From Vicingus sp036171675 (lineage in GTDB: Bacteria; Bacteroidota; Bacteroidia; Flavobacteriales_E; Vicingaceae): 11,813 nt of DNA. The notes under the pieces are model-generated. The model saw only the letters and a program-made list of their open reading frames with translations. It was not told where the DNA came from and did no database searches. Of the stretch, positions 5,448 to 11,813 are shown one piece after another. The position numbers were made by a program, and so were the translations under genes. The stretch is taken from positions 1 through 11,813 of the forward strand of contig JAVHRO010000097.1 of assembly GCA_036171675.1 (NCBI GenBank), in the 5' to 3' direction. Position 1 is the first letter of the stretch. Each line of letters starts with the position of its first letter.

Positions 5448-5750
5448 ATGGAAGCAGTATTAGAAAAAATAAAAGTAAACGAAGAAGGTTACTTATTAGA
5501 TTTTTCACAATGGAATAAATCTGTTGGTGAAGAAATTGCAATCAAAGAAGGAATTACAATGACCGATCGTCACTGGGAAGTCATTAAATGGTTACAAGAT
5601 AAAGTTCAAGCAGATGAAGCTTTATCAATTAGAGGAATTAAAACCAGTGGAGTGCTTGATATTAAAGAGTTTTACGCGCTATTTCCTGGTGGTCCGTTGA
5701 AAATATCCACAAAAATTGCTGGAGTTCCAAAACCAAAAAGTTGTATTTAA
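5448..5750 (+). CDS. DsrC/TusE-like sulfur carrier lacking CysB
   Basis: A 100-residue protein of the TusE/DsrC/DsvC family, small cytoplasmic carriers that hold sulfur as a persulfide on a flexible C-terminal arm. The typical features are the GYLLDFSQWN start at 14-23, TDRHWEVIKWLQ at 39-50, LFPGGP at 78-83 and the arm KIAGVPKPKSCI at 89-100. The penultimate cysteine (CysA, C99) is present. The second cysteine, eleven residues earlier in true DsrC, is replaced by T88. A carrier with CysA alone cannot form the CysA-CysB trisulfide or disulfide used with DsrAB, so this is a TusE-like sulfur relay protein. It is its only cysteine. It sits between the SQR-like and DsrE-like genes, which suggests that it takes sulfur derived from sulfide oxidation. 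Confidence 0.9.
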   Translation: MEAVLEKIKVNEEGYLLDFSQWNKSVGEEIAIKEGITMTDRHWEVIKWLQDKVQADEALSIRGIKTSGVLDIKEFYALFPGGPLKISTKIAGVPKPKSCI

Positions 5751-5765
5751 TTTAAAATTAACGTC

Positions 5766-6242
5766 ATGAGCGAAAAAAAAGTTAGAAAAATGCTTTTCAT
5801 CTTATCAAAAGCAACATTAGAAAATGCCTATGCAGCTTTTGTTATGGCAAATGGAGCTCGAATGGAAGGAATAGAATCTGAAATATTTTTCACCTTTTTC
5901 GGATTAGAAGCCATTCAAAAGAAAAAATTGAGCCATTTACATGTAGCAACAGTAGGTAATCCAGCAATGCATATACCAACCTTATTAGGTGGATTGCCAG
6001 GTATGGAAGCGATGGCTACTAAAATGATGAAATCTGAAATGGAAAAATTAGATATGCCCTCTGTAGAGGAGTTTTTAGAAATATTATCGGCCTCGGGTGT
6101 TAAATTATGGGCATGCAAATTGGCTGTTGATATGTTCCATCTTCAAAAAGAAGATTTAATTGACGATTTGGATGGAATATTAACCATTGGTGATTTTTAT
6201 AATCGGGCAGATGTGGAAGGCACACAAATGTTGTTTGTTTAA
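5766..6242 (+). CDS. DsrE/DsrF/DrsH-family sulfur-transfer protein
   Basis: A 158-residue protein of the DsrE/DsrF/DrsH-like family, close to the DsrE2-type proteins. It begins with a Rossmann-like strand (KMLFILSKATLENAYAAFVMANGA, about 8-31), then SEIFFTFFGLEAI. A Met-rich loop (about 78-98) is followed by ASGVKLWACKLAVDMF at 109-124. C117 is the only cysteine and the likely persulfide carrier. The family passes sulfane sulfur between rhodanese, TusA and DsrC-type proteins. It is the last gene of the operon, 15 nt after the DsrC-like gene. The Met-rich segment could be a flexible or membrane-facing loop. Its partner here is most likely the adjacent DsrC-like carrier. Confidence 0.87.
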   Translation: MSEKKVRKMLFILSKATLENAYAAFVMANGARMEGIESEIFFTFFGLEAIQKKKLSHLHVATVGNPAMHIPTLLGGLPGMEAMATKMMKSEMEKLDMPSVEEFLEILSASGVKLWACKLAVDMFHLQKEDLIDDLDGILTIGDFYNRADVEGTQMLFV

Positions 6243-6268
6243 TAAATGGGATTAGTTTTCTATTTATT
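6241..6268 (+). terminator. Weak hairpin at the end of the sulfur operon
   Basis: AATAAATGG (6241-6249) pairs with CTATTTATT (6260-6268), including one G-U pair. The stem overlaps the stop codon, is almost all A-T and has no T run after it. It may slow polymerase, but it is not a convincing intrinsic terminator. Confidence 0.25.
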
Positions 6269-6684
6269 GAACTATGTGCTGTTTTCTAAATAACTATGTC
6301 CTCATTATTTCACTCTAAAATGCATCTTGTGATTTTATATTCTTAAGCAATTTTTGTGTAAAAATATTATTAGCATCAAGCTATAGACAAAAGATTTTCT
6401 AATTTTATACTATGTCATTAATGTTATCTAGTGCTGCATGAAAAATTGTAATAATGAAAATTTTAAATATCAAGTTGAATGTTGATCAGTTTTGAAGTCA
6501 ACTTTCGTTGTTTTTAGAGGATTTACCAAATAATGGCTCGATGCCTGTCAATAACTGGAACATCATTCGTAATCAATTTTTAATTATTTTTGAAAATAGT
6601 TTTGTAAGCTAATTTTTTAATTATTTCTTAATTATAACTATTAAAAGGTTCTTGAAGTTTATCTAATCTTTTTTGAGTTTTCGA
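6269..6684. other. Long gap without a convincing gene
   Basis: The interval from 6243 to 6744 is about 500 bp, the longest non-coding stretch in the window. I see no RNA gene and no ATG-started frame beyond about 16 codons. It contains three copies of ACTATGT (6271, 6293, 6409), an inverted repeat AAGTTGA/TCAACTT (6472-6478 and 6498-6504) and a 38-codon frame without a proper start (6496-6612). That frame's middle part, GSMPVNNWNIIRNQF, has protein-like composition. It may be the remnant of a lost gene. The right end holds the promoter of the next unit. Confidence 0.5.
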
Positions 6685-6713
6685 TTTGTTCTTTTTAGCT
6701 TACATTAATTTCG
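6685..6713 (+). promoter_or_regulatory. Probable promoter of the DUF6495-dacB unit
   Basis: TTTG at 6685-6688, a 17-bp spacer and TAATTTCG at 6706-6713 match the Bacteroidota promoter with one mismatch in the -7 box. Transcription would begin near 6717, about 28 nt before the preferred ATG at 6745. Confidence 0.45.
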
Positions 6714-6744
6714 CATTGATATTGTTGTAATGTTCTGTATAAAA

Positions 6745-7221
6745 ATGAGATACCGATTATTAACCGATGAAGAATTAAAAGAGTTGGAAGAAGATTTTAA
6801 AAATTTTCTAATAACCAATCAAATATATAATGAAGAGTGGATTCAACTTAACAAACAAAAAGATAAGCGGGTATATGAATTGGTTGAATTGTTTAGCGAC
6901 ATTGTTTTTGAAAAAGCATTAAGCAATATCAAATTTATAGAATCAGTAAATTCTAGAGGTATAAGTGCATTCTTTTGCCAAAAAAATGAAATTGTAATGA
7001 TTGGTATTTCGAGTTCTAACAATGAAATTGATTTTACTCAACATAAATTCGAAGATTTTAAAAATGAATTAATAATTTTTAAAACATCCAAAACCTATAA
7101 AAAGAAGCGAGAAGAAGAAATTTTTGACTTATTAAATTCAGGATGTTCAATAATTTCCGAAGAACGGTTTAAAAAAATTGAATTGGCGTATACTTTTTCG
7201 ACTAAAACAGCCAAAAATTAA
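6745..7221 (+). CDS. DUF6495-like protein, function unknown
   Basis: A 158-residue protein. Its opening MRYRLLTDEELKELEEDF is, as I recall, characteristic of a conserved Bacteroidota family (DUF6495). This is why I start it at 6745 rather than at the in-frame ATG at 6730, which would add MFCIK. It has no signal peptide or membrane segment. The N-terminal half is rich in Glu, Lys and Leu and looks helical (NEEWIQLNKQKDKRVYELVE). The centre, with IVMIGISSSNN, looks like beta strands. The C-terminal part is a charged helix (KTYKKKREEEIFDLL). The function is not known. Its stop codon overlaps the start of the carboxypeptidase gene by one base (TAATG), so the two are probably translated together. 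Confidence 0.8.
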   Translation: MRYRLLTDEELKELEEDFKNFLITNQIYNEEWIQLNKQKDKRVYELVELFSDIVFEKALSNIKFIESVNSRGISAFFCQKNEIVMIGISSSNNEIDFTQHKFEDFKNELIIFKTSKTYKKKREEEIFDLLNSGCSIISEERFKKIELAYTFSTKTAKN

Positions 7222-8678
7222 TGTGCAGATATTTTTTCGTTTTTTTTGTTCTTTTTACTACCAACATATATGGTCAGACTTTTGCAGCGCTACAAGAAGA
7301 ACTTAATAACTTGTTGTTAGATCCTGATTTAAAAAATGCCAGTATTAGTTTTTCTGCAATGGATTTAAACACAAAACAGATTGTGTCAGAATTAAATCCT
7401 AATCAGAGTTTAGTTCCTGCATCTATCACAAAATTGATTACCACGGCAACGGCCTTAGAAGTATTAGGGGCAAATTTTCAGTTTACTACCTCATTATATT
7501 ACAATGGAGCTATTGATACTGTTAACAAAATCTTAAATGGGAATATTATTATTAAAGGTGGTGGTGATCCCGCCTTGGGTTCAGATAGGTACGAAAAACA
7601 TTATGGCGATTTTATGAACAGGTGGGCAATAGCAATTAAATTGTTGGGAATTGATTCTATAAACGGAAAAGTAATTGGAGACGCGTCGTATTTTAATGAT
7701 CATATTCCATCTACTTGGATTTGGGGCGATTTAGGAAATTATTTTGGTGCTAGTCCATCAGGATTATCAATTTACGAAAATTCATGTAGAGTTGAGTTTG
7801 TTTCTGGACCAAATAATGGCGACTCCACCTATATTTCGTGTGTTAAACCATTTGTTCCTAATTTGGAAATTGAAAATTTTGTTATAAGCAAACCCAATAG
7901 CAGAGATGACGCTTATTTTTTCGGATATCCTTACCAAAATCATATTCAAGTTAAAGGTGCAATACCCCTAAATTGTAAAGATTTTACAGTTAAAGCGTCG
8001 TTACCTGATCCAGCATTTTTAGCATCTTATCAATTGACCGAAGAATTAGTGAAACAAGGTGTCAAAATTGCTGAAAACAATTCTACATCACGATTGGAAA
8101 AAGATGTAACGACGTATAAAAGTGATGTGAAAATTGATGCTATACCATCTCCTCGTTTAATTGAGTTGATTAAATTGACCAATCATTACAGCATTAACCT
8201 TTATGCAGAGCATTTTATGAATCAAATTGGTTTAGCCAAATATCGAAGTGGAGATACCGAATCGAGCACTCAAGCCACACTAGAGTTCTGGAAAAAAAAA
8301 GGAATTGATGTTTCAGGGATGTCTTTGAACGATGGTAGCGGGTTGTCTAGGTTTAATGCGTTTAGTTCAATGCAATTGGTTAGTATTTTGGCTTATATGA
8401 AATTAAGTAAAAACAATTCATTTTTTTATTCTTCGTTACCAATTGCTGGAAAATCGGGAACGCTTAAAAGGATTGGAAAAGATACTGCTGCTGAAGGTAG
8501 GGTACATGCAAAAAGTGGTAATATGTCTCGTGTTAGAAGTTATGCTGGATATTGCACTACAAAATCTAATAAAGAAATTGCATTTACGCTAATAGTTAAC
8601 AATTTTAATTGTACACAACAGCTAATGAAAAATAAAATGGAAAAGATTCTAGTTAAACTTGCTGAAATTAATGAGTAA
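7221..8678 (+). CDS. dacB: D-alanyl-D-alanine carboxypeptidase/endopeptidase (PBP4, family S13)
   Basis: A 485-residue low-molecular-mass penicillin-binding protein of class C (MEROPS S13). It removes the terminal D-Ala of peptidoglycan peptides and cleaves D-Ala-meso-DAP cross-bridges in the periplasm. The signal peptide is at residues 1-18, with cleavage expected after IYG. All three active-site motifs are visible: SxxK at S68-K71 (PASITK), SxN at S324-N326 (HYSINLYAE), and KSG at K431-G433 (HAKSGNM). KGGGDPALGSD at 112-122 is another S13 landmark. Residues from about 85 to 310 hold the large insertion typical of PBP4. The length is normal. The start codon overlaps the DUF6495-like stop codon. 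After the gene lies a hairpin shared with the convergent minus-strand gene. Confidence 0.95.
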   Translation: MCRYFFVFFVLFTTNIYGQTFAALQEELNNLLLDPDLKNASISFSAMDLNTKQIVSELNPNQSLVPASITKLITTATALEVLGANFQFTTSLYYNGAIDTVNKILNGNIIIKGGGDPALGSDRYEKHYGDFMNRWAIAIKLLGIDSINGKVIGDASYFNDHIPSTWIWGDLGNYFGASPSGLSIYENSCRVEFVSGPNNGDSTYISCVKPFVPNLEIENFVISKPNSRDDAYFFGYPYQNHIQVKGAIPLNCKDFTVKASLPDPAFLASYQLTEELVKQGVKIAENNSTSRLEKDVTTYKSDVKIDAIPSPRLIELIKLTNHYSINLYAEHFMNQIGLAKYRSGDTESSTQATLEFWKKKGIDVSGMSLNDGSGLSRFNAFSSMQLVSILAYMKLSKNNSFFYSSLPIAGKSGTLKRIGKDTAAEGRVHAKSGNMSRVRSYAGYCTTKSNKEIAFTLIVNNFNCTQQLMKNKMEKILVKLAEINE

Positions 8679-8713
8679 TCTCAAGTTAAATCATCAATTA
8701 AAAAAAAGGCTAT

Positions 8714-8751
8714 AAAAAAGAAATTCAACTGCTTTGCAATTGAATCTCTTT
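8714..8751 (-). terminator. Terminator between the convergent dacB and small basic-protein genes
   Basis: A 15-bp-long stem (8717-8732 with 8736-8751) closes on a TTT triloop. On the plus strand it has two A-C mismatches. On the minus strand both become G-U pairs, so the stem is continuous. Three T residues follow on the minus strand. It mainly serves the minus-strand gene and may also stop transcription from dacB. Confidence 0.65.
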
Positions 8752-8769
8752 AAAATGAAAAAATAATAA

Positions 8770-8967
8770 TTAAGCTTCTTGTAATTTACCGTTCTTTGAT
8801 TTTCCTAAAACAATAACATCTTTTACTCGTTCGTAATCTTTGATGGCGTTTAACATAGCTTCTTTAGAGTCTCTTCTGATTTTTATACCTGATTTTGAAC
8901 CTTTATTACGAACTTCTATGTAGTAACCATCTTTAAGTTTGGTTGGTTTTGTTGCCGGTCTTCCCAT
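8770..8967 (-). CDS. Small basic protein with MGRPATKP start, function unknown
   Basis: A 65-residue protein. The N-terminus MGRPATKPTKLKDG contains a GRP core flanked by basic residues, which resembles an AT-hook. The middle, GYYIEVRNKGSKSGIKIRRDSKEAM, looks like two beta strands with many positive charges. The C-terminal part is a helix (MLNAIKDYERVKDVIVLG) followed by SKNGK. Similar small proteins are, as I recall, widespread in Flavobacteriia and have no known role. Binding to DNA or RNA is suggested by charge and the GRP motif only. It stands alone between the terminator at 8714 and the terminator of the glycosyltransferase gene at 9004. A TAATTTAG box on the minus strand (8992-8999) is the best promoter candidate, with one mismatch. 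Confidence 0.8.
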   Translation of the reverse strand: MGRPATKPTKLKDGYYIEVRNKGSKSGIKIRRDSKEAMLNAIKDYERVKDVIVLGKSKNGKLQEA

Positions 8968-9003
8968 AATCTCTTTTTTTATTTAATTAATCTAAATTAG
9001 CAT

Positions 9004-9028
9004 AAAAAACCGAATAATCGTGGTTTTA
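9004..9028 (-). terminator. Probable terminator of the GWxTD-glycosyltransferase unit
   Basis: On the minus strand AAAACC pairs with GGTTTT across a 10-nt loop, and the right arm runs into TTTTTT. It lies about 30 bases after the stop codon of the glycosyltransferase gene. The stem is short, so the call is moderate. Confidence 0.55.
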
Positions 9029-9055
9029 TTTTATAAATTAACAAGCTTTAACATT

Positions 9056-10069
9056 TTAATTCTTTAGAATTTCAGAAAAAGTATGTTGTTTCTTAATAAA
9101 GGAGCGAATTAAAATACTTTTATTAATTTTTCCAATCAAATTTGGGTTGGATATTTTTCCTCTTTTTGAGGCGTTAAGTGATCGATTTTTATAAAACGAA
9201 AAATGAGCTTTAACAATTGCCCAAGTATGTTTAGGTTTACCCTCAAGTAAAAGCTTCAAACCAGCAACACCATCTAATATTAGTCGAATAAATAAAATTC
9301 TAAATCGATGTTCTGGTATTAGATTTTTGTGTAACAAAAACAAATTATTTCTGAAATTTAGAAAGGTTTTTTGCGGTTTAATTTTATTTAACGTGCCTCC
9401 ACCAACATGATAAACAGTAGAAGTTGCAACATACATAATTTTATAGCCTAAATTTTTAAATCTCCAACATAAATCAATTTCTTCCATGTGGGCGAAAAAA
9501 TGATTGTCTAAACCCCCAACTTGATGGTAATATTCATTTCGAACAAAGATACAAGCGCCAGTAGCCCAGAAAATTTCTACATTATCATCATATTGACCTT
9601 TATCCTCTTCCATGTAATTAAAAATTCTTCCTCTACAAAATGGATATCCTAAAAAATCGATAAATCCACCTGCTGCACCGGCATATTCAAAATACGATTG
9701 GTTGTTATAATCCTTGAGTTTAGGTTGGCAGGCGGCTATGGTTTTATCGGAGTCCATTAATTCAATAATGGGCTCAATCCAGTTACACGTAACTTCAACA
9801 TCTGAATTCAATAGTACAACGTATTCAGAATCAATATGTTTTAAGGCTTCATTATAGCCTTGAGCAAAACCATAGTTTTGGTCATTAATAATTAGTTGAA
9901 TGTTGGGATAATGTTGCTTTATAAAGTTTAACGAATCGTCAGTTGAATTGTTATCAGCAACAATTATTTGTGTATAATCGTTATTAAATTTAACTATTGA
10001 TGGGAGAAATTTTTCTAAAAAACTTTTTCCATTCCAATTTAAAATAACTACAGCGACTCGATTTATCAT
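9056..10069 (-). CDS. Family 2 glycosyltransferase (GT-A fold)
   Basis: A 337-residue enzyme of the GT2 family, of the rhamnosyltransferase (WbbL-like) type. The GT-A domain spans residues about 1-225. It starts with VAVVILNWNGKSFLEKFLPS, has the nucleotide-binding ADNNSTDDS at 38-46 and NYGFAQGYNEAL at 65-76. The metal-binding NSDVE is at 88-92, WATGACIFVR at 168-177 and the HMEEIDLCWRFKNLGYK segment at 194-210, which carries the probable catalytic base. The C-terminal 110 residues are basic and partly hydrophobic, likely a membrane-associated tail. Such enzymes add a sugar from a nucleotide donor to a lipid-linked or polysaccharide acceptor in the cytoplasm. The actual donor and acceptor cannot be read. 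The gene starts 3 nt after the stop of the GWxTD gene, so they are cotranscribed. Confidence 0.92.
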   Translation of the reverse strand: MINRVAVVILNWNGKSFLEKFLPSIVKFNNDYTQIIVADNNSTDDSLNFIKQHYPNIQLIINDQNYGFAQGYNEALKHIDSEYVVLLNSDVEVTCNWIEPIIELMDSDKTIAACQPKLKDYNNQSYFEYAGAAGGFIDFLGYPFCRGRIFNYMEEDKGQYDDNVEIFWATGACIFVRNEYYHQVGGLDNHFFAHMEEIDLCWRFKNLGYKIMYVATSTVYHVGGGTLNKIKPQKTFLNFRNNLFLLHKNLIPEHRFRILFIRLILDGVAGLKLLLEGKPKHTWAIVKAHFSFYKNRSLNASKRGKISNPNLIGKINKSILIRSFIKKQHTFSEILKN

Positions 10070-10072
10070 AGC

Positions 10073-11524
10073 TTATTTTGGTAATGAAAAATATTCTTCA
10101 GTTTTATCTTGAGAGTATTCTCTTGGATTGGTTTCATTAATGTCGCGAGGTTGGTTGGTTCTTTTGTGCAATTCAACTTTCCATGACGCATTGTATATTT
10201 CGCCTGGCATGGTTGAATGTAATAATGGATAATCGTTTGAAATAATATCAGTGCTGTAAAAAATAAATTTAACATTGCTTTTACCTTCAATTCCGTAGTA
10301 ATGCCAAATTTCATAAGGATACGAACTTGGTTCATCTTTTAATTCTGAAATGGTATTTGGTTTTCCATATTTTAGAAAAATTCTTCCTCGATCAGTTTCA
10401 TATCCCTTTTTAATTGAGGTAGAAAATCGTGTGTCAGCAATTTTTACTAATTCTTTATATTTTTTCCATTCTTCTTCTGGTTGTGTTGCATTTCTGGTTA
10501 ACCAAAAATTATAAAAATACTGACGCATCAAATCCGGGTCTTTAGCGCTCAATTGGTTCTTAGCAAAATTTAATTCTACCTTAGTGGAAAGTGGGGCAAG
10601 TGATTTGATACTGGCTTCTACTTCTTCTGCAGACATAAGCATAACAAATGAATTGATATAATCGTCGGAAATCAATAATTCGTTAGCTCCAGAGTTACTT
10701 CGTTGAAAAAATATTTTTTTAAATGCAAGTAATTCGTTGTTTTTGTTTCTTAGTTCAACAACCAGATTGTAATTTCCTGAAGGTAATTTTTTAATATCGA
10801 ATGAACTTAAAAGAAGATTAACTGGTTTAGGGGACTCTCGTTTAAAACTTCTGTAATTACCAACTATTTGGTTGTTTTCATACGATTCGATAAAATAATT
10901 AATTAGAAATGCGGTATCTGTTTTCATTGTTTTTTCAGCATTGTAAATCTCTACATAAAACAATAGTTTTTCAAATCCTTCAGGAAAATAATCAGATGTA
11001 TAGGGCAGTAAATCGTAACCACTCTTAGATAATATAGTCTTTTCTTCAGTTTTTTTGAACGACTCTATTAACGTAATATCTGATAAAGCTATATTGGATG
11101 GTGAGTAATTTATCTCTAATTGTTGTATGGTTGAATATGCTTTATTAGTGGTTTTTACATCTCGCAACGAAATTTCAAAATCATATTTTCCATTAGGTAT
11201 TGAGATTCGTTGTTCGTCAAAAAAATTAGATTTTACCGAAATACTATCGTTATATAAAGGGCTTTGAAGATTATATTTTTTAAAATCAACAATTGAATCC
11301 CCTTTTTTAAATATATAGGTTATTTCTACAGTTCCTTGCCATTTTTTCTCGTTGTTTTGGACGTATTTAATCGAATTACCTTCAAAATTTAAATACGTTT
11401 CTAAATACGGTTCGTTGTTAGGAGAGTAGAAAGTGCTGTACGAAAATGATGCTTTAATGCCTTGAGCTAAAATTGCTTGAAAAGCAAGTAGCACCAATAT
11501 TGAAGTTAATACAAACCGTTTCAT
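10073..11524 (-). CDS. GWxTD domain-containing exported protein
   Basis: A 483-residue protein with a signal peptide (MKRFVLTSILVLLAFQAILAQG, cleavage expected after about residue 20). The N-terminal two thirds have many beta strands and extracellular-type NG and PSG turns, e.g. IPNGKYDFEI and LPSGNYNLVVEL. The C-terminal third is the GWxTD domain: FWLTRN, then KGYETDRGRIFLKYGKP (about 373-389) and YEIWHYYG (about 404-411). The tryptophan of the name-giving motif is tyrosine here (GYETD). The family is common in Bacteroidota and Acidobacteriota and its role is unknown. The start at 11524 is preferred to an ATG at 11548, because the latter lies inside the -7 box. It is the first gene of the unit with the glycosyltransferase. 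Confidence 0.88.
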   Translation of the reverse strand: MKRFVLTSILVLLAFQAILAQGIKASFSYSTFYSPNNEPYLETYLNFEGNSIKYVQNNEKKWQGTVEITYIFKKGDSIVDFKKYNLQSPLYNDSISVKSNFFDEQRISIPNGKYDFEISLRDVKTTNKAYSTIQQLEINYSPSNIALSDITLIESFKKTEEKTILSKSGYDLLPYTSDYFPEGFEKLLFYVEIYNAEKTMKTDTAFLINYFIESYENNQIVGNYRSFKRESPKPVNLLLSSFDIKKLPSGNYNLVVELRNKNNELLAFKKIFFQRSNSGANELLISDDYINSFVMLMSAEEVEASIKSLAPLSTKVELNFAKNQLSAKDPDLMRQYFYNFWLTRNATQPEEEWKKYKELVKIADTRFSTSIKKGYETDRGRIFLKYGKPNTISELKDEPSSYPYEIWHYYGIEGKSNVKFIFYSTDIISNDYPLLHSTMPGEIYNASWKVELHKRTNQPRDINETNPREYSQDKTEEYFSLPK

Positions 11525-11545
11525 AACATGAATTTTTAAGTTGAA

Positions 11546-11553
11546 CAAAGGTA
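11546..11553 (-). promoter_or_regulatory. -7 box of the GWxTD-glycosyltransferase unit
   Basis: On the minus strand this is TACCTTTG, a perfect TAnnTTTG. Transcription would start near 11542, about 18 nt before the ATG at 11524. No clear TTG lies at -33; TTTC at 11576-11579 is the nearest match. Confidence 0.65.
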
Positions 11554-11652
11554 GTATTTATCTTAAATATAATCTGAAACCATTTGACTAACGGTAATCA
11601 GCTGATATAGAATGTACTTATTAAAAATATTTGAAAAATATTATAAAAAATA

Positions 11653-11681
11653 TTGTTTTATAAAATCAATTGTTACTTTTG
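11653..11681 (+). promoter_or_regulatory. Promoter of tRNA-Ser
   Basis: TTG at 11653-11655, an 18-bp spacer and a perfect TACTTTTG box at 11674-11681 lie directly before the tRNA. The expected start near 11685 is at most a few bases from the mature 5' end, so the primary transcript has almost no leader. Confidence 0.75.
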
Positions 11682-11685
11682 CAGC

Positions 11686-11773
11686 GGAGAAATGGCAGAG
11701 TGGTCGATTGCGACAGTCTTGAAAACTGCTGTACCGAAAGGTACCGGGGGTTCGAATCCCTCTTTCTCCGCCA
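11686..11773 (+). tRNA. tRNA-Ser (anticodon TGA)
   Basis: An 88-nt class II tRNA with encoded CCA. The acceptor stem GGAGAAA (11686-11692) pairs with TTTCTCC (11763-11769), and G11770 is the discriminator. The anticodon loop CTTGAAA places TGA at 11720-11722, decoding UCA and related serine codons. The long variable arm GTACC-GAAA-GGTAC is typical of tRNA-Ser and has a GNRA tetraloop. The T arm contains GGTTCGAAT. The outermost base pair of the anticodon stem is an A-C mismatch, which is tolerable. Confidence 0.97.
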
Positions 11774-11782
11774 AAAACCTAT

Positions 11783-11810
11783 AAAGCCCTTGATTTTCAA
11801 GGGCTTTTTT
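11783..11810 (+). terminator. Strong intrinsic terminator of tRNA-Ser
   Basis: A perfect 11-bp stem, AAAGCCCTTGA with TCAAGGGCTTT, closes a TTT loop and runs into TTTTTT (11805-11810). It lies ten bases after the CCA end. Confidence 0.93.
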
Positions 11811-11813
11811 ATT

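Noticed and set aside
6271..6415. Three copies of ACTATGT as a possible repeat array.
   Set aside because: Spacing is irregular (22 and 116 bp) and a 7-mer recurring in AT-rich DNA is weak evidence. No CRISPR-like structure.
10066..10335. Minus-strand frame inside the GWxTD gene.
   Set aside because: It is in another frame of the conserved GWxTD C-terminal region and has no recognisable domain.
11524..11548. Upstream start codon for the GWxTD protein (eight more residues).
   Set aside because: It lies within the perfect -7 box, so it would precede the transcription start. The signal peptide is normal from 11524.

Overview
The window looks like chromosomal DNA from an AT-rich member of the Bacteroidota, most likely the Flavobacteriia or a close relative. 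Four things point there. Promoters fit the Bacteroidota type (TAnnTTTG near -7, TTG or TTTG near -33), with exact -7 boxes before at least five transcription units. Start codons lack Shine-Dalgarno sequences. Several families are typical of the phylum: a GWxTD-domain protein, a DUF6495-type protein, a tail-less mini-SSB and a small MGRPATKP protein. The rest of the gene content agrees. No mobile element, integrase or CRISPR array was found.

Layout. 1-590: a short single-stranded DNA-binding protein on the minus strand with its own terminator, divergent from a small zinc-ribbon protein. Their shared control region holds four 10-bp-phased TYGTTT repeats. 592-3053: the zinc-ribbon gene, a secreted or membrane-anchored lytic transglycosylase, and tryptophan 2,3-dioxygenase, all on the plus strand. 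3090-6242: a sulfur module made of a Crp/Fnr regulator, then a DUF2892 membrane protein, a sulfide:quinone oxidoreductase-like flavoprotein, a DsrC/TusE-like carrier and a DsrE-like protein. 6243-6744: about 500 bp without a convincing gene. 6745-8678: a DUF6495-like gene overlapping by one base a PBP4-type D-alanyl-D-alanine carboxypeptidase. 8770-11524 (minus strand): a 65-residue basic protein, a family 2 glycosyltransferase, and a GWxTD protein transcribed ahead of the glycosyltransferase. 11686-11810: tRNA-Ser(UGA) with its own promoter and a strong terminator.

The most informative finding is regulatory. The Crp/Fnr gene and the sulfur operon each have a perfect -7 box, and each has a TGA-N6-TCA dyad centred exactly 29.5 bp before the first base of that box. 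This puts both dyads near -40, the class II activator position of Crp/Fnr proteins. One regulator probably controls both its own gene and the sulfide/sulfane-sulfur operon. The operon would oxidise sulfide at the quinone pool and pass the sulfane sulfur to DsrE- and DsrC-like carriers. The DsrC-like carrier keeps only the penultimate cysteine, so a trafficking role is more likely than a DsrAB-coupled one. The individual protein families are known. The control scheme and the exact sulfur route are inference.
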